Shown here one piece after another: positions 1 to 4,266 of a stretch of 7,026 nucleotides of DNA (its first letter is position 1; each line of letters starts with the position of its first letter). The position numbers and the translations under genes were made by a program. Below the pieces are notes generated by a model. That model was not told the origin of the DNA and searched no databases. It was given only the letters and a program-made list of their open reading frames with translations. Source of the DNA: Nitrosomonadaceae bacterium (GTDB lineage Bacteria; Pseudomonadota; Gammaproteobacteria; Burkholderiales; Nitrosomonadaceae); the NCBI GenBank assembly GCA_947471695.1, contig CANIWY010000054.1, forward strand, positions 1-7,026, written 5' to 3'.

Positions 1-21
1 GATTGTCCAAGATTAAAGTTC

Positions 22-53
22 TGAGGTTCCCCCAATAAATAGTCTTCCAAGGG
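22..53 (+). repeat. Left inverted repeat of the IS3-derived element
   Basis: By hand alignment, 24 of 32 positions match the reverse complement of 284-315. The matches form an outer block TGAGGTTCC and an inner block GTCTTCCAAG, with an A/T-rich variable centre of the same length in both copies. Confidence 0.75.
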
Positions 54-89
54 TAACGTACAATTAACGTTACTTTTTTGAGGAAGAAG

Positions 90-149
90 ATGTAAAAGAT
101 CCTGAAGCAGGAATACACGACCGAGCTCAAGGAACGGGCGGTCAAGCAT
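90..149 (+). pseudogene. IS3 orfA remnant (N-terminal end only)
   Basis: ATG at 90 follows a GAGGAAGAAG ribosome-binding-like stretch but is immediately followed by a TAA codon. Reading on in the same frame gives KILKQEYTTELKERAVKH, which resembles the first residues of the helix-turn-helix OrfA protein of IS3-type elements (the EF/LKxxAVK region). The frame then meets the orfB tail and stops at TGA 156-158. Only about 20 codons remain, so the identification rests on a short match plus the neighbouring orfB tail. Confidence 0.5.
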
Positions 150-150
150 G

Positions 151-276
151 AGCTTTGAATATATCGAGGTACTCTATAACCGAAAAAGGCAGCACTCATC
201 ACTGGGCTATAATTCGCCAATACGGTTTCTGGATGACTGGCTTATTGCTCAACAGAAGGAGAAACTGGTAGCATGA
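151..276 (+). pseudogene. IS3 orfB transposase remnant (C-terminal 41 residues)
   Basis: Codons 151-276 encode the last 41 residues of an IS3-family OrfB integrase and end in TGA. The string FEYIEVLYNRKRQHSSLGY is the hallmark end of the rve integrase core: the last catalytic Glu region, then YNxxRxHSSLGY. It is followed by the usual SPxxFLDDW tail. The upstream DDE core with the two Asp residues is absent because orfB has been fused to the orfA start at about 150. No start codon belongs to it, so it is not expressed as a functional protein. Confidence 0.85.
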
Positions 277-283
277 ACCCGAC

Positions 284-315
284 CTCTTGGAAGACGAAAA
301 AACGGAGGAACCTCA
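284..315 (-). repeat. Right inverted repeat of the IS3-derived element
   Basis: This is the partner of the left repeat. On the minus strand it reads TGAGGTTCCTCC, a T-rich spacer, then GTCTTCCAAG. It begins 7 bp beyond the stop codon of the orfB remnant, the usual place for an IS3-family right end. Confidence 0.75.
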
Positions 316-658
316 TCTCTTCATCGAGTCCAATCGTGTTCACAAAGTAACCTCTAGCCCAGAAATTCTCACCCGTAAATTCTTAGTCTTCCCGGAAAAT
401 CGTCTCACTATCGATATCGCCAATCACTTACGATACCGAGTGTTTCGGCGAGCTGCTGATGCAGATATGCACGTGATCCAACATCAAATGCCCTTCCACA
501 ATCTGACATTCCTTTTGTTCTGCCAACTCGCGCAATGTCTCGACAAGATGCTTGTGGACCGCTCCAAATATCAGTTTCTTGTACTTCTTTGGTATAAATA
601 CGCCACATGATATTTGCAATCCCATTTCGAATGCCAGAGTACTCTGGTACTCTTTCAT
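316..658 (-). pseudogene. tnpA: IS200/IS605-type transposase TnpA, multiply broken
   Basis: This is a relic of a Y1 single-strand transposase. ATG at 658 has a good AGGAGA site (minus strand) 7 bp upstream. The HUH motif His-Val-His is at residues 62-64 (LMLDHVHICI). Damage is extensive. Residues around 8-20 are out of frame: the next frame restores HSKWDCKYHV, the typical TnpA beginning, so two nearby compensating indels are present. A TAA (Gln-type CAA to TAA) follows SPKHSVS at 428-430. About five codons around the usual IKGKS are missing. RRFSGKTKN is in another frame, and one T is lost before FTGENFWARGYFVNTIGLDEE, which is back in frame. The 3' end with the helix carrying the catalytic Tyr is cut off at the inverted end of the IS3-derived element. 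It is certainly non-functional. Confidence 0.9.
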
Positions 659-676
659 TTGATTCTCCTAACTTTT

Positions 677-702
677 GATCGAGTCAGAAAATCAGACTGA
701 TC
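677..702 (-). repeat. Hairpin in the tnpA leader
   Basis: This is an imperfect hairpin: GATC-(G)-AGTC pairs with GACT-GATC, with a 9-base A-rich loop and one bulged base. It lies just upstream of the tnpA ribosome-binding site. IS200-type elements are known to carry leader hairpins that damp tnpA expression. That role here is inferred from position. Confidence 0.45.
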
Positions 703-725
703 GTAGCGCTCGGTCAAACCTAGTG

Positions 726-750
726 AGTCCCCAGGCATAGCCAGGGGACT
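726..750. repeat. IS200-type left-end subterminal hairpin
   Basis: The stem is AGTCCCC/GGGGACT with an A-A mismatch and an inner GGC/GCC step around a 3-base ATA loop. It lies about 70 bp upstream of the tnpA start, where IS200/IS605 elements carry the imperfect palindrome bound by TnpA as single-stranded DNA. An interrupted stem is typical of these recognition hairpins. The element's left boundary should lie within the following A/T-rich bases (about 751-775), but I cannot place it exactly. A stem like this could also act as a transcription terminator. Confidence 0.6.
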
Positions 751-853
751 ACCTTATTTAATTGCATTTTTCTCTCAAGTAAGTAGGAAAAAGGCCGTTA
801 AGCTTGGTAGGTGGTAATTGTGTTCATTATTTCTATCAATGTAGGAGATGCTT

Positions 854-1066
854 ATGGCAATTGATTCCGTTTACTTCGTTTCTACAACGGGCTCGCAACA
901 AATTAATACTACCCAGAAGAGTGAAGAAGACCGTACCGTTGAAAAACAAGAGGGTAAAAAGGAGAGGGTCGGTCATACTGCTCAACTGACCGAAGTACAT
1001 ACGACCCCCACGATGGTCAATACCGAGGGTCAAAAGACCGGTACCACCATCAGCACCAAGGCATGA
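854..1066 (+). CDS. Small low-complexity cytoplasmic protein, unknown
   Basis: This encodes a 70-residue hydrophilic protein rich in Thr, Gln, Glu and Lys, with no signal peptide, membrane segment or Cys. I chose ATG 854 because AGGAG (843-847) sits 6 bp ahead; the in-frame ATG at 848 would overlap that site. The N-terminus MAIDSVYFVSTTG and the C-terminus (PTMVNTEGQKTGTTISTKA) are the most ordered parts. The middle is a charged, probably disordered or helical stretch with EEDRTVEKQEGKKER. The ending resembles a PTVNTxGQxxGTxI(N/S) tail I associate with small uncharacterised proteins of other proteobacteria. That is memory of a pattern, not a search. Function is unknown. The good Shine-Dalgarno sequence favours a real gene. 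Confidence 0.55.
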   Translation: MAIDSVYFVSTTGSQQINTTQKSEEDRTVEKQEGKKERVGHTAQLTEVHTTPTMVNTEGQKTGTTISTKA

Positions 1067-1124
1067 AGTAGGTACTCCTGTTACTCAGCGTAACCCCCTC
1101 CGAGGGTATTGAAGAAGTGAACTG

Positions 1125-1487
1125 CTAAAATCTTGGTGGGATGGGCGAGCACTGGCCGGTAAAGGTGACCACTCCACCTTTCCTGCCTTCAGAAATATCC
1201 GTCACGATGTTTGAAGATCGATCGATACTGGTTTGGTTAACAGCGATCGCGCTACCGGTCTTCACTTTCTCAGCATCACACATGATCAGCTCTTCTGACC
1301 ACTGACAGGGTATGAATCCATGTAACTTTCCGTCAACAAAGGAGAAGATCTGGGTCATGGGCTCTGTACTTGGATCGACACCTGGTTTTGTATAGGTGCT
1401 CTCTCCGATACAAACGAGCTGAAGATCTTGCTGCCCGTGGCAGATCATGGGCATACAAGTAATCAAAGTGATAATTAATTTTCTCAC
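1125..1487 (-). CDS. Small exported protein with four mature cysteines, unknown
   Basis: This encodes a 120-residue protein starting at GTG 1487. No clear ribosome-binding site is visible, and there is no ATG that keeps the signal peptide complete. Residues 1-18 (Arg-Lys, then a hydrophobic stretch ending Cys-His-Gly) form a signal peptide with likely cleavage before Gln19, so the mature part is periplasmic or secreted. The mature protein has four Cys (26, 61, 70, 113), enough for two disulfides. It has a beta-rich alternating pattern: QLVCIGES near the start, FSFVDGKLHGF, and VVTFTGQCSPIPPRF at the end. The pattern 'LxCxGE ... fTGxCxP' recalls small proteobacterial exported hypotheticals in which the first and last Cys would be paired. 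I cannot assign a function. It has no partner on its strand and is convergent with the 854-1066 gene. Confidence 0.65.
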   Translation of the reverse strand: MRKLIITLITCMPMICHGQQDLQLVCIGESTYTKPGVDPSTEPMTQIFSFVDGKLHGFIPCQWSEELIMCDAEKVKTGSAIAVNQTSIDRSSNIVTDISEGRKGGVVTFTGQCSPIPPRF

Positions 1488-1724
1488 AGTCTTGTTTCTA
1501 AGTATTAGTAAAATTAAGTGGCTGTTGCCGCGTTCAAGTCATGGTGTCAGCATTTAAAATCAGGAGTGATTTGCCTGAGATCATACCTCATCGATGATTC
1601 TGTCTGAACCATCATCTGCTCTTGAATACTGAGATATATATGACACTTCCTAAGGTAGCATTATCTCTCAAAAACGGTGATCAGGTATTGCTCTAAGGGA
1701 TCAAACGAACGTATCATTCACGGC

Positions 1725-1985
1725 ATGTTGTTCGATTTTGATAACCTAGTTGGATATGCGGCCGCGGTTCTGACGACCGTAGCATTCGTCCCCCAGGCTT
1801 TAAAGTCATGGCAGACCCGCGACCTCTCTGGTGTATCTCTGCCGATGTATAGTCTCTTTACGGCGGGGGTGGCGATGTGGTTTGTCTATGGTGTCATGCT
1901 GGGCAGTTGGCCGATCATTATCGCCAATGCCATTACAATTGTCCTCGCAAGTGTAGTATTGACGCTGAAGTTGATGCACCGATGA
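1725..1985 (+). CDS. SemiSWEET sugar transporter (PQ-loop/MtN3 family)
   Basis: This encodes an 86-residue membrane protein with three predicted helices (about 5-26, 38-58, 62-82). That is one triple-helix bundle; bacterial SemiSWEETs work as dimers that move sugars across the inner membrane by facilitated diffusion. The PQ hinge is Val-Pro-Gln at 22-24, followed by ALKSWQTRDLSGVSLPMYSLF, the usual first-loop signature. Trp52 and Asn68 are spaced 16 residues apart, like the sugar-contacting Trp48/Asn64 pair known from the Leptospira protein, so the binding site seems intact. I chose ATG 1725 because it gives the normal family N-terminus (LVGYAAAVLTT). A GTG at 1677 would add 16 atypical residues. 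No strong ribosome-binding site precedes either. The natural sugar cannot be told from sequence. No sugar-metabolism gene lies nearby. Confidence 0.9.
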   Translation: MLFDFDNLVGYAAAVLTTVAFVPQALKSWQTRDLSGVSLPMYSLFTAGVAMWFVYGVMLGSWPIIIANAITIVLASVVLTLKLMHR

Positions 1986-2092
1986 GTATCGAGTCCATCT
2001 CTAAATTTAGCACGCCGGCAGCGAAACTGAGGGCAATTTTCCTAACTATAGTAGGCAGTCATTACTCTCAAATGTCTGGTGCAGAGAGTGTC

Positions 2093-2121
2093 GTCATGAG
2101 GTCACAATGACTAGTTTTTTT
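2093..2121 (+). terminator. Weak candidate terminator after the SemiSWEET gene
   Basis: GTCAT (2093-2097) can pair with ATGAC (2107-2111) around a 9-base loop, followed closely by seven T (2115-2121). The stem is short and A/T-rich and the distance from the SemiSWEET stop is about 110 bp, so this is only a candidate. Confidence 0.25.
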
Positions 2122-2163
2122 GGTTCAGCCAAGGCGGTAGATTTGTTATTAGTCGATCTATGT

Positions 2164-2298
2164 TCAGAGTGTGGCGGAAATGTGGCCAGAATGATCGAGA
2201 TGGTCTGACCTCATTTCCCAGGCTTGATGGATGTCGTTACTGGCGAACCGTAATGTATTCTTTCCCATCTTGCGATTAACCTCATCGAGTAGTTTCAT
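2164..2298 (-). pseudogene. umuC: Degraded 3' end of a UmuC-type Y-family polymerase gene
   Basis: On the minus strand this frame reads MKLLDEVNRKMGKNTLRFAS, then NDIHQAWEMRSDHL. It matches the pattern of the C-terminal domain of UmuC (DUF4113): LMxxLDxINxRxGxxTlrxAxxGxxQxWxMRxxxxSPRYTT. The last part diverges: after DHL the expected SPRYTT is replaced by DHSGHISATL and TGA, so a late indel is likely. Upstream of the ATG the frame continues weakly (AGTSTR) to stop codons near 2330, and none of the catalytic polymerase domain is present. UmuC is the error-prone lesion-bypass subunit of DNA polymerase V. Here only about 10% of the usual length is left, with no umuD beside it. It could still be translated as a 44-residue peptide, but I see no reason to expect function. 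Confidence 0.7.
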
Positions 2299-2434
2299 GC
2301 GTGTACTTGTGCCGGCTGTGCATCATGATTAATGAATCTTTTTGCAAGATATCTAGTGGCTCTGACAGTATGCTAGCTATGCATTTGCATTGATGCTGCC
2401 ATGGGAAACTACTTTGATTTGAGGATGAGTCATT

Positions 2435-2836
2435 ATGCGTATTAGATCAATTAATGGAATAAGAGTGATCATTCCATTTGTCATCACTTTGGCTTTGGGA
2501 ACGTCTGCTACACCTGTTCAAGCGGATTGCAGCGGTTGTCTCTGCCCGGGAGACCCCTGCAGGCTATGCGCTCTACCCCCTATGAAAAATATCCCGCTTG
2601 CAGCAGATGAACCTGACACATGTCGTAAAATTAGGGAGAAAGTGCTGGCAATTTCAGCAAGCCCCGGGACAAATGAGCACTTCGCAAGTCAAGACAAAGC
2701 GACCATGGAGTGCATAAAGAGTGGTGGAGACATCATCAAGAATCAGCAGAGGACTAAGGATTTTCCGTCTAAGCTTTATTGTAAGCCATATGCTGAGTCT
2801 GCTAAGGTCGATACCACGGTTAGGAGTGGAAACTAA
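2435..2836 (+). CDS. Cysteine-rich exported protein, unknown
   Basis: This encodes a 133-residue protein. ATG 2435 is preceded by GAGG (2421-2424) about 10 bp upstream. Residues 1-30 are a classical signal peptide: a basic start with three Arg, a hydrophobic core VIIPFVITLAL, and the cleavage site Val-Gln-Ala before Asp31. The mature protein has eight Cys (32, 35, 37, 42, 45, 63, 93, 116). Five are packed at the N-terminus as CxxCxCx4CxxC among Pro and Gly, then Leu-Pro-Pro. The remainder is polar, probably helical and Lys-rich. The Cys cluster could bind a metal or form disulfides in the periplasm. It contains no CXXCH haem site. I do not recognise the family. The OYE gene starts 53 bp after its stop with no terminator between, so the two may form one transcript. 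Confidence 0.75.
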   Translation: MRIRSINGIRVIIPFVITLALGTSATPVQADCSGCLCPGDPCRLCALPPMKNIPLAADEPDTCRKIREKVLAISASPGTNEHFASQDKATMECIKSGGDIIKNQQRTKDFPSKLYCKPYAESAKVDTTVRSGN

Positions 2837-2889
2837 TAAAGCTGGCGGCTCTAAGGTTGTTGTACTTTGAAATTAACAAAGGAATGATT

Positions 2890-3981
2890 ATGAGGAACAA
2901 AATTTCCGTCTTATCCCCCATCCAGCTCGGTCCATACACTCTATCGAATCGAATGGTGCTCGCGCCACTCACGCGTAACCGCGCCGGGAAGGGCAATGTA
3001 CCTCAGCCGCTCAATGTAGAGTATTACACTCAACGAGCCAGCGCCGGCCTGATAATCTCAGAGGCATCACAAATATCCCCCCAGGGGGTGGGCTATCCAT
3101 CAACCCCAGGAATCCATAGCCAGGATCAGGTGGAAGGGTGGAGGCATGTCACTGATGCTGTTCATGCCAGAGGTGGGAGAATCTTCCTGCAGTTGTGGCA
3201 TGTGGGCCGTATCTCGCACCCTTTACTCCAGCCTAATGAATCTTTGCCAGTGGCGCCATCCGCAATTAAACCTGCGGGGCAGGCCGTTACTTATCAAGGA
3301 TTAAAAGATTTTGTAACCCCACGGGAGCTTGATCTTGCGGAGATCGAAGGCATCATTGAAGACTATCGTACCGGCGCTGAGAATGCGCTCTCTGCGGGTT
3401 TTGATGGAGTGGAAATTCATGGTGCTAATGGATATCTACTCGACCAGTTTTTGCGGGATGGGAGCAATCAGCGTACGGACCTGTATGGAGGTTCTGTCGA
3501 GAACCGGATGAGGTTGATGCTTGAGGTGACCGATGCGGCATGCTCGGTATGGGGGGCGAATCGTGTGGGTATTCGTTTGTCACCTCTACAGCCTTTTAAC
3601 GATATGTTTGACTCCAATCCTGAAGTGACATTCAGTTATGCTGTTGAACAGCTCAACCGGTTTGGTCTTTCCTATCTTCATGTAACCGAAATGGGGAAGG
3701 AGGCACCCAATGCAGCGGGCCCTGCATTCGAGCTGGCCAATCTGAAGCGGGTCTGGAAGGGGGTATACATCACGAATAGCGGCTACGACCTCGTACGAGC
3801 CAATGCCACGCTTTCCAGAAACGAGGCCGATATGGTGGCATTCGGTGTGCTATTTATCGCTAATCCTGATCTGCCCATGCGTTTCTCTCGGGGCGCAAGT
3901 CTCAATAAGCCCGATCCTTCGACCTTCTATGGTGGTGATGCCAAGGGCTACACCGACTACCCTCTTCTTGATATGAGCTGA
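2890..3981 (+). CDS. nemA: NADH:flavin oxidoreductase, old yellow enzyme family (NemA/XenB-like)
   Basis: This encodes a 363-residue FMN-dependent ene-reductase, close to the usual 360-370. Such enzymes use NAD(P)H to reduce activated C=C bonds, maleimides, nitro compounds or nitrate esters in the cytoplasm. ATG 2890 is chosen because AAGGA (2879-2883) is 6 bp ahead; ATG 2884 touches that site. It is a TIM barrel. Ala25-Pro26-Leu27-Thr28 with TRNRA is the flavin-contacting start. QLWHVGR is at 101-107. The substrate pair is His177/Asn180 with Tyr182 as proton donor (VEIHGANGYLLDQF). RTDLYGGSVENR is at 195-206 and IRLSP at 228-232. YGGDAKGYTDYP is near the end. One oddity: the FG-R-xxIANPDLP motif reads FGVLFIANPDLP, so Val320 replaces the Arg that normally holds the FMN phosphate, and Ser297 stands where Gly is usual. 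The frame is intact. No nemR-type regulator lies nearby. The family is certain; the exact substrate is not. Confidence 0.93.
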   Translation: MRNKISVLSPIQLGPYTLSNRMVLAPLTRNRAGKGNVPQPLNVEYYTQRASAGLIISEASQISPQGVGYPSTPGIHSQDQVEGWRHVTDAVHARGGRIFLQLWHVGRISHPLLQPNESLPVAPSAIKPAGQAVTYQGLKDFVTPRELDLAEIEGIIEDYRTGAENALSAGFDGVEIHGANGYLLDQFLRDGSNQRTDLYGGSVENRMRLMLEVTDAACSVWGANRVGIRLSPLQPFNDMFDSNPEVTFSYAVEQLNRFGLSYLHVTEMGKEAPNAAGPAFELANLKRVWKGVYITNSGYDLVRANATLSRNEADMVAFGVLFIANPDLPMRFSRGASLNKPDPSTFYGGDAKGYTDYPLLDMS

Positions 3982-4033
3982 CCACTCACTGGACATCCCG
4001 ATCGGATGATCTGAGCCCAATGGAAGCTAGGCC

Positions 4034-4266
4034 GTGCAGACCAACCACAGAGTTAGCGCTACGCTAGCGTTCATTGTTGCTCTATTGATTTCTGCTTTTA
4101 TTAAGATCGGCATACTGCACTCTTTAACCGGCCCTATGGCGACCAGAGAAAGCATCTGGTAGATGTGCTGCAACTAGCGACCGAAGAGGTAAATACAGCA
4201 GGCGGCATCAATGGCCAAAAGATCGAACCAGTGATTATTGATTATCGCCTGCGTCATTTCCCCTAA
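4034..4266 (+). pseudogene. Truncated, frameshifted ABC-transporter substrate-binding protein (UrtA/LivK type)
   Basis: A GTG at 4034 with GGAAG 7 bp ahead starts a signal-peptide-like run (TLAFIVALLISAF) followed directly by IKIGILHSLTGPMATRES, the N-terminal strand of amide/urea/branched-chain amino-acid binding proteins. At about 4155 the reading frame shifts by one base. The next frame (from 4156) continues LVDVLQLATEEVN, TAGGINGQKIEPVIIDY, the expected following helix and strand. It then ends RLRHFP-TAA at 4264-4266. About 75 residues of a roughly 400-residue protein remain, and the first frame stops at TAG 4160-4162. The break coincides with the end of the opposite-strand ccmI gene, whose stop codon overlaps it. 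The IKIGILHSLTGxMAxxES pattern is closest to urea-binding UrtA, but the fragment is too short to separate it from related amide-binding proteins. No transporter genes lie nearby. It is non-functional. Confidence 0.85.

Larger units (their letters stand above)
22..315 (+). mobile_element. Internally deleted IS3-family element (MITE-like)
   Basis: This 294-bp unit is bounded by imperfect inverted repeats, both starting TGAGGTTCC, and contains only the start of an orfA and the end of an orfB of an IS3-type transposase joined head to tail. The whole DDE catalytic core is missing, so the element cannot move by itself; it could only be mobilised by a related full-length copy. The TG...CA ends fit the IS3 family. 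I see no clean 3-5 bp target duplication: the flanks are GTTC on the left and TCTC on the right. On its right it abuts a broken IS200-type tnpA, suggesting insertion into that gene or a deletion-fusion. The exact parent IS cannot be named from sequence alone. Confidence 0.7.
1986..2434. other. Gene-poor gap
   Basis: This 449-bp stretch lies between the SemiSWEET gene and the Cys-rich protein gene. The two things I can support are the weak stem-plus-T-run at 2093-2121 and the umuC-like remnant at 2164-2298. The last 130 bp must contain the promoter of the gene at 2435, but I find no hexamer pair with acceptable spacing. Otherwise I see nothing. Confidence 0.5.

Noticed and set aside
287..610. 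107-codon + strand open frame across the tnpA relic
   Set aside because: It lies antisense to the recognisable TnpA reading and starts inside the IS3 right end; it has no ribosome-binding site or family pattern.
836..1033. Minus-strand 65-codon open frame opposite the small + strand gene
   Set aside because: It is a shadow frame without a ribosome-binding site; the + strand frame has AGGAG at correct spacing.
1085..1106. CCCTC/GAGGG palindrome between the two convergent small genes as a terminator
   Set aside because: The loop would be too short and no T-run follows on either strand.
2096..2214. Nine-base inverted repeat ATGAGGTCA/TGACCTCAT about 100 bp apart
   Set aside because: One arm lies inside the umuC remnant and the match stops there; chance is likely and no element lies between the arms.
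2435..2836. Cytochrome-like haem binding in the Cys-rich exported protein
   Set aside because: It has CxxC pairs but no CXXCH, so it is not a c-type cytochrome substrate of the neighbouring Ccm system.
2857..2889. Earlier TTG start for the OYE gene
   Set aside because: It would add 11 residues not typical of the family, and the AAGGA site serves ATG 2890.
4053..4080. Palindrome ACGCTAGCGT near the end of the OYE gene as a possible terminator
   Set aside because: It has no T-run and lies within the signal-peptide codons of the pseudogene.
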